From NCBI GenBank assembly GCA_041659585.1, contig JBAZXY010000062.1, forward strand, positions 1-7,311: a stretch of 7,311 nucleotides of DNA, in the 5' to 3' direction. Positions 1-6,312 of this stretch are shown here, piece by piece. Position numbers and translations under genes: made by a program. Source of the stretch: UBA8518 sp041659585. GTDB lineage: Bacteria > Patescibacteriota > Minisyncoccia > Moranbacterales > UBA2206. The notes beneath the pieces were generated by a model, which was not told where the DNA came from, made no database searches, and was given only the letters and a program-made list of their open reading frames with translations. How positions within the stretch are numbered: the first letter of the stretch is position 1; every line of letters starts with the position of its first letter.

Positions 1-701
1 AATCCACTCGCCGTTAAAGCAATGCCCACCGCACTCTTAGCCCACACATTTTGCTTGCGATACCAATTCACAAAATCACCCGCTTTTTCCATCACTTTGC
101 CACCCAACTTCCCTTCCCACGCTTTTGTCCTGACATTGGTGCGAGCTTCATAGAGATTGGTTTTTTCCTCCGTATCAAAATATTTCACCAATTCCTCCAT
201 TTTAACTCCTAGCCCTTGTTCGCCCAATCCGCCATCCCTCAATGCATTAACCTCATAATCAGAAAGTTCCTTTAATCGCATCTTATATTCACCATGTGCA
301 TTTTTACGTGTGTCCGAATTCAGATTTTTTCCTTTCAACCCCAAAATTCTTCTCAACATACCCACCTTTTTGTCTTCTGCATAATCAACTGTGGCAAATT
401 TTTTTCTCGCTTCCGCAACCTTATTTTTTAAAATGGATAATTCTTTATCATCCAATTTCTCACCACTCGCTGCTTCAATTTCAGCCACAATTTCCGTATC
501 ATCCTTATTGACAATTTTATCCGCTCTTTCCATTACGATATCCATAGTACTTCTAAGTGGCTTTGACACTTTATCATCCACAACTTCCTTGTCATTCTGA
601 TTATAATATTTCACGCCGTACTCATCTTCACCAAAATATTTGGCCATTTCTTCAGCGTTTTTTTCTGCCAGAGTTTTAGACATCGTGTTTTCTAATGACA
701 T
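1..701 (-). CDS. Unrecognised charged protein, N-terminal part (3' end off window)
   Basis: An uninterrupted minus-strand reading frame runs from the ATG at 701-699 to the left edge: 233 full codons and no stop, so the C-terminus is missing. I do not recognise the family. The visible part is strongly hydrophilic and rich in Lys, Glu and Asp, with helix-friendly stretches (residues about 45-110) and no cysteine. The only mildly hydrophobic stretch is the last visible residues (WAKSAVGIALTASG), where a membrane helix could begin; if so, this would be a long soluble N-terminal region of a membrane protein (inference). An in-frame ATG at 683-681 is an alternative start. Neither start has a Shine-Dalgarno sequence. 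An extended -10 element lies 29 bases upstream of the first ATG, which favours the 701 start. The gene is divergent from the GT39 gene at 853. That it is a real gene rests on length, the Lys/Glu-rich composition and the absence of stops; the overlapping plus-strand frames have low-complexity translations. Confidence 0.8.
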   Translation of the reverse strand, partial: MSLENTMSKTLAEKNAEEMAKYFGEDEYGVKYYNQNDKEVVDDKVSKPLRSTMDIVMERADKIVNKDDTEIVAEIEAASGEKLDDKELSILKNKVAEARKKFATVDYAEDKKVGMLRRILGLKGKNLNSDTRKNAHGEYKMRLKELSDYEVNALRDGGLGEQGLGVKMEELVKYFDTEEKTNLYEARTNVRTKAWEGKLGGKVMEKAGDFVNWYRKQNVWAKSAVGIALTASG

Positions 702-729
702 ACGGATTTTAATTTATTTTACTTTCTTA

Positions 730-738
730 ACTATACCA
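730..738 (-). promoter_or_regulatory. Putative extended -10 promoter of the leftward unknown gene
   Basis: On the minus strand the sequence reads TGGTATAGT, an extended -10 (TGn followed by TATAGT, one base from TATAAT). The -10 hexamer occupies 730-735, about 29 bases before the ATG at 701. No good -35 is present at 16-18 bases; the best is TTTTGG. A perfect DnaA-box 9-mer sits just upstream at 762-770. Confidence 0.45.
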
Positions 739-761
739 TACTCGCGCACTTACCAAAAGAC

Positions 762-770
762 TGTGGATAA
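762..770 (-). promoter_or_regulatory. Perfect consensus DnaA-box 9-mer
   Basis: The plus strand reads TGTGGATAA, so the minus strand reads TTATCCACA, the strict DnaA-box consensus. It lies in the divergent intergenic region, roughly 40-48 bases upstream of the expected start of the leftward transcript, where a regulator could contact RNA polymerase. Only one box is seen, so there is no case for a replication origin. One such 9-mer in a window this long is moderately unlikely by chance but not rare. Confidence 0.35.
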
Positions 771-801
771 CTTTTACTATCTTTTTTCTGAGCCATAAAT
801 A

Positions 802-810
802 TGCTATTAT
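802..810 (+). promoter_or_regulatory. Putative extended -10 promoter of the first GT39 gene
   Basis: TGCTATTAT is an extended -10 motif (TGn then TATTAT, one base from consensus), with the hexamer at 805-810. The -35 region is a T-run with no match to TTGACA, as expected when an extended -10 compensates. Transcription would begin near 817 and give a leader of about 36 bases without a Shine-Dalgarno sequence before the ATG at 853. Confidence 0.45.
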
Positions 811-820
811 CTAATTAGAT
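809..820. promoter_or_regulatory. 12-bp perfect palindrome over the promoter start region
   Basis: ATCTAATTAGAT at 809-820 is a perfect 12-bp palindrome. It overlaps the end of the -10 hexamer and covers the predicted transcription start of the GT39 gene, a typical place for a dimeric repressor. A 12-bp palindrome in AT-rich DNA can be accidental, so operator function is only a suggestion. Confidence 0.2.
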
Positions 821-852
821 TAACTAGAAGAATTAAATATCCTTCCATCTCC

Positions 853-2412
853 ATGAAAAACAAAAAAATCATCTCCTACTCACTCCTATTTATAATTATT
901 ACACTAGGATTCTTCCTTCGTTTTTATAATATCGACAATATTCCACCCGGCATCTATCCTGATGAAGCAGTGAATGGACAGGATGCTATTCAAGCCAATG
1001 AAACCGGCGATTATCAATGGTTCTATCCAGCCAATCAAGGTCGCGAAGGATTATTTATGAATTTAATTGCTTTTTGTTTCAAGTTTTTTGGCATTAGCAT
1101 CCTCACACTGAAACTTCCCGCTATTGTTTTTGGCACTCTCACTATCCTTGGCACTTATCTGTTAACAAAAGAACTTTTCCACAAAGAGAACACCGCTCTA
1201 GCGGCTAGTTTTCTCTATGCCACTTCTTTTTGGGCTATCAACTTCAGCCGCATCTCTTTTCGGGCCAATCTCCTGCCTTTTATTTTGGTTTTTTCTTTTT
1301 ATTTTCTTTTTCGAGGACTACGCACCAAGCGCTGGTGGGACTTTGCTATTGGGGGATTCATCTTTGGCGTGGGAATGCATACCTACATCGCTTGGCGAGT
1401 AGCCCCGGCCATCCTTCTGCTTATGCTTATATTTTTCGCCCTTTCTCGAAAAAACTTTTTCAAAGAATACTGGAAATCTATTTTAATTTTCCTCCTCTTT
1501 TCCTTGCTGGCAGCCTTCCCGATGTTCCTAACCTTCTATCAGCATCCTGAATATTTTGAAGCTCGCTCTGATTCCATATCCATCCTGTCACCCACCGTCA
1601 ACAAGGGCAATCTATTTGGAACGTTTTTGCGCAGTTTTTCCTTGAGCCTCATTAAATACAATTTTGTCGGTGACATGAATTGGCGACATAATTTCCCCCC
1701 GTACCCCCTCCTTGATCCACTCACCAACCTAGCTTTTCTTTTTGGAATAATTTTTTCATTGAAGACTTTTTTTCACACTCTCTACCTCCGCATTTATAGG
1801 AAAATACCCACTATCCATTTAGAAAAATATGCCTTTCTCCTGGTTTGGTTTCTCATCTTACTATCCCCTGAGTTCATGACCGGAGAAGGGAATCCGCATG
1901 CCCTACGCTCCATTGGCACACTGCCAGCAGTAATCATTCTCGTCTCCCTGCCCTTCAATTATTTAATAGAAAAATCCAAAAAAAACTCCAAATTTTATCA
2001 AAAAATAATTCTCACTATCCTCCTGGCGATGCTTCTTTCTAGCGGCATCTTTAATGCCATTAAATATCATTATGTCTGGGCTAATAAAGAAAAGGTTGGC
2101 CTTTCTTTCAATAAAAACATCACCGACATGGCCAAATACATCAACACCTTGCCAAAAGAGCAAGAAAAATTTGTTATCACCAGTTATAATACTATCGAAA
2201 AAGCCCCGGCTGATGTCCTAACCCATTCACACACCGTAACCTTTTTCTATCCCAACGAGCTGCAAAAAATGCAACCCACCACTGCCAACTTTATGATTTT
2301 CTTTACGGAGAATAATCGCGATGCCATGAACGAACTACAGCAAAGATTTCCTAATCTAAACCTGTCCGAGGTAGACGGCACACTAGGTAGTGTTTATTAC
2401 GTTTTAAAATAA
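853..2412 (+). CDS. GT39-type (ArnT/PMT-like) membrane glycosyltransferase, 519 aa
   Basis: This is a polytopic GT-C fold glycosyltransferase of the GT39/ArnT-PMT superfamily. Such enzymes transfer a sugar from a polyprenyl-phosphate donor to an acceptor on the outer face of the membrane. A first membrane helix at about residues 8-25 is followed by the external loop with PPGIYPDEAVNGQDA; D37 and E38 match the family's catalytic acidic pair. About ten further hydrophobic segments follow (for example 85-105, 140-154, 208-228, 327-341, 354-371 and 384-402). A second signature, NPHALRSIGTLPAV at 347-360, lies in a late loop and is common in bacterial GT39 proteins. The last 110 residues form a small soluble domain, presumably external. 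Length is normal for the family. Start chosen: ATG at 853, placing the first helix correctly; no Shine-Dalgarno sequence. Acceptor and sugar cannot be deduced. It is followed by a second, different GT39-type gene in the same direction. Confidence 0.88.
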   Translation: MKNKKIISYSLLFIIITLGFFLRFYNIDNIPPGIYPDEAVNGQDAIQANETGDYQWFYPANQGREGLFMNLIAFCFKFFGISILTLKLPAIVFGTLTILGTYLLTKELFHKENTALAASFLYATSFWAINFSRISFRANLLPFILVFSFYFLFRGLRTKRWWDFAIGGFIFGVGMHTYIAWRVAPAILLLMLIFFALSRKNFFKEYWKSILIFLLFSLLAAFPMFLTFYQHPEYFEARSDSISILSPTVNKGNLFGTFLRSFSLSLIKYNFVGDMNWRHNFPPYPLLDPLTNLAFLFGIIFSLKTFFHTLYLRIYRKIPTIHLEKYAFLLVWFLILLSPEFMTGEGNPHALRSIGTLPAVIILVSLPFNYLIEKSKKNSKFYQKIILTILLAMLLSSGIFNAIKYHYVWANKEKVGLSFNKNITDMAKYINTLPKEQEKFVITSYNTIEKAPADVLTHSHTVTFFYPNELQKMQPTTANFMIFFTENNRDAMNELQQRFPNLNLSEVDGTLGSVYYVLK

Positions 2413-2413
2413 A

Positions 2414-2432
2414 TCCCGCACCAACTTTTCAC
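2414..2432 (+). repeat. Left terminal inverted repeat
   Basis: This 19-bp arm pairs with 2525-2543 with one C:A mismatch; 18 of 19 positions match. One extra outer A:T pair (2413 with 2544) is also possible, but those bases more likely belong to the flanking TAAA duplication. The arm contains the CCCGCAC core, which stands out from the AT-rich surroundings. Confidence 0.75.
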
Positions 2433-2448
2433 TTTTAAACACACACGT

Positions 2449-2477
2449 TTGCAAATTAACAGTATTAAATTTTTAAT
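2449..2477 (+). promoter_or_regulatory. Putative promoter inside the inverted-repeat element, driving the second GT39 gene
   Basis: TTGCAA at 2449-2454 (four of six matches to TTGACA) is followed after exactly 17 bases by TTTAAT at 2472-2477 (five of six matches to TATAAT). Transcription would start near 2484, about 70 bases before the ATG at 2553. The promoter lies wholly within the putative mobile element, so the insertion may have brought it in. In AT-rich DNA such matches are common, hence the modest confidence. Confidence 0.3.
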
Positions 2478-2511
2478 CTATTAAACTCTATGCACAAAAA
2501 CTGATTATTTT

Positions 2512-2523
2512 GGCGCCAGCGCC
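2512..2523. repeat. GC-rich palindrome next to the right inverted-repeat arm
   Basis: GGCGC CA GCGCC is an inverted repeat that can fold as a four-pair GGCG/CGCC stem with a CCAG loop. It sits directly inside the right arm of the candidate element and is conspicuously GC-rich. No T-tract follows it, so it is not an intrinsic terminator. Confidence 0.5.
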
Positions 2524-2524
2524 T

Positions 2525-2543
2525 GTGAAAAGTTAGTGCGGGA
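2525..2543 (-). repeat. Right terminal inverted repeat
   Basis: This is the inverted partner of the arm at 2414-2432, with one mismatch. It ends nine bases before the ATG at 2553, so any transcript of the downstream gene starting in the element carries this arm in its leader. The GCGGGA at its end is the only purine-rich stretch upstream of that start and matches the Shine-Dalgarno consensus poorly. Confidence 0.75.
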
Positions 2544-2552
2544 TAAAAAATT

Positions 2553-4358
2553 ATGCAAAAATTTCGCGAAAAAAATTATCGAATTATCATCCTTCTCATT
2601 CTCATTTTTATGATTAGCGTCTCACTGCTCAACGCTAATAATGATTCGCTTATCTATGATGAGTCAGCTCACATTCCAGCTGGCTATTCCTATCTTACTC
2701 AACACGACATGCGTCTCAATCCGGAACACCCACCCCTTCTTAAGGACCTGGCCGCTCTTCCACTGCTTTTCATCCAACCAAAATTTGAAACCACAGCTGA
2801 TTTTTGGACCAAGGATAATGCCGACGCTAGTCAATGGAATGCCGGAAAAAGTTTTCTTTTTGCTTCCGGCAATAACCCTGACCAAATTGTTTTTTGGTCC
2901 CGCTTGCCGATTATCCTTCTCTCCCTGCTTCTAGGGCTATTTATTTTTAAATGGACGCGAGAACTAGCAGGACTCGGAGCGGGACTCTTTGCGCTCACCC
3001 TCTACGCCTTTGATCCTAATATTTTAGGACACAATCATTTCGTCACTACTGACGTAGGCATTGCCGCTTTCATCACTTTTGCTTTCTATTATTTTCTACA
3101 TTTTATCAAAGAACCCACCCGTAAAAATATGCTACTTGCCGGACTCTTCCTTGGCCTTGTCCAACTAGCCAAATTTTCCGCCGTCCTGACTTTTCCTGTC
3201 TTTGGTTTACTGCTTATCATCTACCCGCTGGTGCGTCTTCATGGACACAAAAGCCGCTGGCAAAGCCTGGGAGAATATCTCTGGAAGGGTTGTTCAGTTT
3301 TTTTGATTTCTTTTTTAGTAGTCTATGTGGCTTATTTTCTCAATACCTATCAAATGCCCCCGGAAAAACTACCCGAAATTATGAGTCATTATATGCATCC
3401 TGATGATCCGCGCCCACTCACCGTCTATACACGAAAGGCGATTCTCGCTATCAATTCCGTTCCACTTTTGGAACCTATGGCGAATTATGTTTTCGGTGTT
3501 GCTCGCGTATTTCAAAGAGTGGGTGGTGGAAATGTCACCTATTTCCTGGGTGAAGTCAGTGTCCAAGGTTTCCTCTCCTATTTCCCGGTTATTTTTATGA
3601 TTAAAGAGCCCTTACCGACAATCTTTTTAATTCTTTTTACTTTGACCATAGCCTTCATAGCGATAGTCAGATCCATCTTCAGTGAACCGAAAAAAATCGG
3701 TCATCATTTGGCATATTATTTGCGCACTCGAGTGATCGAGTTTTCTATGCTAACCTTCATCACTCTCTACGCCTTTACCAGCATCACCGGACGACTCAAT
3801 ATCGGATTGCGTCACCTACTACCTATCTTTCCTTTCATGTACATCCTCCTCAGCGTGGGCCTCTTCCGTTTTATTCGCAAAAAACACAATGATTATAAAC
3901 ACCTTCTCTATCTTGCTGCTGTCACCCTTCTGGGTATTCTTATTTTCCAAACCATCGCCTCCTATCCCAGCTATACCTCCTACTTCAATAGTCTGGCTGG
4001 CGGACCCACACAAGGTTATCGCTTCGCCACTGATTCCAATGCGGACTGGGGTCAGGACCTCAAAAGATTGCAACTCTTTCTGACTGCGCATCCGGAGATA
4101 ATCAAAGTTAAAATGGATTACTTTGGGATGGCTGACCTAGACTACTATATTGGTGGTCGTTATGAGAAATGGTGGGCCGCCAAACGTCCGCTTGAACCGG
4201 GTTGGTATGCGATTTCGACTTTGTTTCTGCAGGAAGGGATTTATGACACCAGAAAAAGTAATGCCGAGTCCTACCGTTGGCTAAAGAATAAAACACCCCT
4301 CTATCAAGTGGGCACCTCTATTCTCATCTATCACCTAACACCTAGTGAAATAAACTAG
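2553..4358 (+). CDS. GT39-type phospholipid-carrier-dependent glycosyltransferase, 601 aa
   Basis: This is a second polytopic GT-C glycosyltransferase, of a different subfamily from the gene before it. After a membrane helix at about residues 10-26 comes the external loop with YDESAHIPAGYSYL (D36 and E37, the family's acidic pair) and RLNPEHPPLLK at 54-64. Other signatures are FDPNILGHNHFVTTD at 153-167, GLRHLLPIFPF at 418-428, SYPSYTSYFN at 470-479 and DSNADWGQDLKRL at 494-506; this last group is typical of proteins annotated as phospholipid carrier-dependent glycosyltransferases. About eleven hydrophobic segments are visible, then a soluble C-terminal domain of about 120 residues, presumably external. 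It is intact and of normal length. Donor would be a polyprenyl-phosphate sugar; the acceptor is unknown. Start chosen: ATG at 2553, placing the DE loop right after helix 1. It ends 18 bases before a bidirectional terminator and may be co-transcribed with the gene at 853 or driven from inside the intervening element. Confidence 0.9.
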   Translation: MQKFREKNYRIIILLILIFMISVSLLNANNDSLIYDESAHIPAGYSYLTQHDMRLNPEHPPLLKDLAALPLLFIQPKFETTADFWTKDNADASQWNAGKSFLFASGNNPDQIVFWSRLPIILLSLLLGLFIFKWTRELAGLGAGLFALTLYAFDPNILGHNHFVTTDVGIAAFITFAFYYFLHFIKEPTRKNMLLAGLFLGLVQLAKFSAVLTFPVFGLLLIIYPLVRLHGHKSRWQSLGEYLWKGCSVFLISFLVVYVAYFLNTYQMPPEKLPEIMSHYMHPDDPRPLTVYTRKAILAINSVPLLEPMANYVFGVARVFQRVGGGNVTYFLGEVSVQGFLSYFPVIFMIKEPLPTIFLILFTLTIAFIAIVRSIFSEPKKIGHHLAYYLRTRVIEFSMLTFITLYAFTSITGRLNIGLRHLLPIFPFMYILLSVGLFRFIRKKHNDYKHLLYLAAVTLLGILIFQTIASYPSYTSYFNSLAGGPTQGYRFATDSNADWGQDLKRLQLFLTAHPEIIKVKMDYFGMADLDYYIGGRYEKWWAAKRPLEPGWYAISTLFLQEGIYDTRKSNAESYRWLKNKTPLYQVGTSILIYHLTPSEIN

Positions 4359-4376
4359 CGACAAAAAATACCTACA

Positions 4377-4409
4377 AAAAAATCGTCCCACTTGGTGGGA
4401 CGATTTTTT
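4377..4409. terminator. Bidirectional intrinsic terminator between convergent genes
   Basis: AAAAAATCGTCCCAC (4377-4391) and GTGGGACGATTTTTT (4395-4409) form a perfect 15-bp stem around a 3-base TTG loop. The GC-rich core TCGTCCCAC is flanked by A and T runs, so each strand ends in a T-tract. It serves both the rightward GT39 gene ending at 4358 and the leftward ftsQ gene ending at 4426. Confidence 0.93.
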
Positions 4410-4425
4410 CCATATTTCCATTAAA

Positions 4426-5430
4426 CTATTTTTTCTTCTTATCACTCTTTTTAGCAGTATCCACTGAAGAGTTTTCCGCTGGCACCTGTGTAGATACATC
4501 ACTATTTTCAACTATAGCATTAGTCCTCATCTTATAATACACCTTGTCCGCCAGACGCACATCAACATATTCCAAATCTTTAATCTGATCTTCAGGAATA
4601 CTATTTTTTAAAACAGTTTTCAGCATCTCTATGCCACCTTTCACTCCTAAATTTTTGTTAAAATATATCTTCCAACCTGCCTCCGTTTCCACGCGCACAT
4701 CCCCCGAAATCAGAATTGGTGTAGAGAATTCTTTTTTAATTGGAATATCTTCCATTTGTAACTGACTCTCTATGCTCAGCACAAATCGCATAAAATCCAG
4801 GTCCATTAAAAAATTATCCGGCATAATCCTCTTACTGCTATCATCCCGCAACACAATCAAGTTTTTCTCCCCTAACTCACCTCTCTCGAAATCAGCTGAT
4901 GCATAAGCTCGACCCTCTTCATCTATCACAAAACACTCTCCACTCACACAATACACCAACTGCGATTGCCTTTCTTCCAAAGTAACTATTAATCTATCCG
5001 GGAATTGCTTGATAATCTGCACTTGTTTGATAATTTTGTATTTATCCAATAAATCCATCTCCATCTTTCGCACATCAACCACTAGCAGATTATTGCGCCG
5101 AACCAAACTACCCATCTTTCCCGCCATATTATCACTAACTATTTCCAATAACTCTTTTGCTGACAAGTTTTCTGTCCCACGAATATCCACTGCAGTAACC
5201 ATCAAAAGATGTGAAAAAAAGAAACTATAAATAGTAACTCCTAGAAAAATCAAGCCCAACAACCATGCAGCCAGTCGCGTGTAAAAAGAGTTCACTTTAC
5301 AAACTTTTCCGGTTTTCTTTTTATTAACAATAACATTCTTGCATACATAAGGCTTAGGTAACTCTCGCACCACACGACTCTTTTTTAGCCCCTGCATACT
5401 ATTCAATTTTTTCTTAAAAAAATTCACCAT
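4426..5430 (-). CDS. ftsQ: Cell-division protein FtsQ/DivIB, 334 aa
   Basis: FtsQ/DivIB is a single-pass divisome protein that links early and late division proteins and helps control septal peptidoglycan synthesis. Visible architecture: a basic cytoplasmic N-terminus (residues 1-50), one membrane helix at about 52-73, then a POTRA domain at about 77-154 (VTAVDIRGTENLSAKEL through KQFPDRLIVTLEER), a beta domain to about 302 (ending DLEYVDVRLADKVYYKM), and a low-complexity tail ending KKSDKKKK. The PDRLIVTLEER segment followed by FVIDEEGRAY is characteristic of the family. C161 and C166 flank a short turn outside the membrane and could form a disulfide (inference). The start ATG at 5430 is only three bases after the holB stop, so the two are very likely co-transcribed and perhaps translationally coupled; there is no clear Shine-Dalgarno sequence. 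A GTG follows directly and an ATG lies at codon 12 as weaker alternatives. No ftsA, ftsZ or mur gene adjoins it in the window. Confidence 0.87.
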   Translation of the reverse strand: MVNFFKKKLNSMQGLKKSRVVRELPKPYVCKNVIVNKKKTGKVCKVNSFYTRLAAWLLGLIFLGVTIYSFFFSHLLMVTAVDIRGTENLSAKELLEIVSDNMAGKMGSLVRRNNLLVVDVRKMEMDLLDKYKIIKQVQIIKQFPDRLIVTLEERQSQLVYCVSGECFVIDEEGRAYASADFERGELGEKNLIVLRDDSSKRIMPDNFLMDLDFMRFVLSIESQLQMEDIPIKKEFSTPILISGDVRVETEAGWKIYFNKNLGVKGGIEMLKTVLKNSIPEDQIKDLEYVDVRLADKVYYKMRTNAIVENSDVSTQVPAENSSVDTAKKSDKKKK

Positions 5431-5433
5431 AAC

Positions 5434-6312
5434 TCATATTTTCAGAAATAAATTCTCTAATACCAATTTGGCATTAACATTAGTCCCTTTGATCTGTCCC
5501 ACACTAATACTAATTGCCTCCATTAGCTGCAAAGCCTTCGCTGGAGAAACCCGATTTATTTTTATTTTGTCCAATAGCACTTGGCGCAAAAGCACTAGCC
5601 AGATATCCATTTTTTTTGGCAAATCAGTGGTGTCTTTGCTCCATTTTTCCGCCAAGGCAAATCGCTCTCCAGCACTACTGCTTGCAAGTCCAATGAAATC
5701 CGCTTTCAACTCCCTTCGATAATCCAATTCCTGGGAATCACTCAAAAGACTCTGCGCCACTTCACCGCGCCCAGCCGACCAAAAAATTATCTCATCTTTA
5801 TTGATTGTATTACCTGATATAATTTTGGCTATCGCGTCGTCTGTCACTAAGCCTAGTCTTATTTTTTGACAGCGTGAAATAATAGTCGGTAAGAGTTTTC
5901 TTTCATTTTGCGCCACCAAAATCAGGACCACTCGTGCATTGGGCTCCTCTAAAGTCTTCAGCAAAGCGTTTTGCGCGGTCACATTCATCCGCTCTGCTTC
6001 ATCAATTATCACCGCTTTATAGTTGCCCCCAGTAGAAGTCAGGCTCAGCTGGTGTTGCAACTCTCGCACAGCCTCAATCTTAATATCTCTTTTCTTTGTC
6101 ACTCCATTTTTTTCTTCTATCTCCGGCGCCACTACAATCAGATTAGAATCTATGGATTCTGTATTATGGACTATTTTTTTAGCGAAACTAGAAGCCAGCT
6201 CCAATTTTCCCACCCCAACAGGGCCAAGAAAAAGATAGGCATTAGCCAAGTGACCCGAGGCCACGATGCGTTCCAACAATTTGACTGTTTTTTGATTACC
6301 GATGACTTGCAT
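5434..6312 (-). CDS. holB: DNA polymerase III delta' subunit (clamp loader), 292 aa
   Basis: Delta' is the stator of the clamp-loader complex that places the sliding clamp on DNA. Numbered from the ATG at 6312, the AAA+ features are: IGNQ near the N-terminus, a P-loop GPVGVGKL at 30-37 with Leu where ATP-binding relatives have Ser/Thr, a Walker-B-like IIDEAERM (D104, E105), NALLKTLEEP, and the SRC motif (S146, R147, C148), whose arginine reaches the neighbouring subunit's ATP site in known complexes. The four zinc-binding cysteines found between the P-loop and Walker B in many delta' and gamma/tau proteins are absent. The altered P-loop argues for delta' rather than DnaX. The frame extends seven codons upstream to an ATG at 6333 (adding MFYVTCF), but those codons lie in a 7-bp repeat array and the family normally begins just before the IGxQ motif, so 6312 is preferred. 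ftsQ follows three bases after the stop. Confidence 0.85.
   Translation of the reverse strand: MQVIGNQKTVKLLERIVASGHLANAYLFLGPVGVGKLELASSFAKKIVHNTESIDSNLIVVAPEIEEKNGVTKKRDIKIEAVRELQHQLSLTSTGGNYKAVIIDEAERMNVTAQNALLKTLEEPNARVVLILVAQNERKLLPTIISRCQKIRLGLVTDDAIAKIISGNTINKDEIIFWSAGRGEVAQSLLSDSQELDYRRELKADFIGLASSSAGERFALAEKWSKDTTDLPKKMDIWLVLLRQVLLDKIKINRVSPAKALQLMEAISISVGQIKGTNVNAKLVLENLFLKI

Larger units (their letters stand above)
2410..2547. mobile_element. Candidate MITE-like element with 19-bp terminal inverted repeats
   Basis: The left arm TCCCGCACCAACTTTTCAC (2414-2432) and the right arm GTGAAAAGTTAGTGCGGGA (2525-2543) are inverted copies with a single mismatch. TAAA occurs immediately outside both arms (2410-2413 and 2544-2547), fitting a 4-bp target-site duplication, though that is weak evidence in AT-rich DNA. 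The 130-bp interior has no gene; it is AT-rich apart from the GC palindrome at 2512-2523. The element begins at the stop codon of the first GT39 gene (TAA at 2410-2412, part of the left TAAA) and ends a few bases before the ATG of the next. No transposase is present, so it would be non-autonomous. The alternative is a long-range RNA hairpin with a 92-base loop. I cannot assign it to an IS family. Confidence 0.5.

Noticed and set aside
296..600. Short plus-strand frames opposite the unknown minus-strand gene
   Set aside because: Their translations are low-complexity (Phe, Ser, Pro, Leu rich), as expected from the antisense of a Lys/Glu-rich gene, and the minus-strand frame is open over the whole 701 bases.
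702..852. Replication origin suggested by the DnaA box
   Set aside because: Only one box is present, with no cluster of boxes, no AT-rich 13-mer array and no dnaA or dnaN gene nearby.
2512..2523. GC-rich palindrome as a terminator for the first GT39 gene
   Set aside because: No T-tract follows on either strand, so it does not meet the pattern of an intrinsic terminator.
3687..3702. Inverted repeat ACCGA, A-run, TCGGT inside the second GT39 gene
   Set aside because: It has a five-base stem within a conserved coding frame and no T-tract; such repeats arise often by chance.
3819..4091. 90-codon minus-strand frame inside the second GT39 gene
   Set aside because: It lies opposite conserved GT39 signatures and has no family features of its own.
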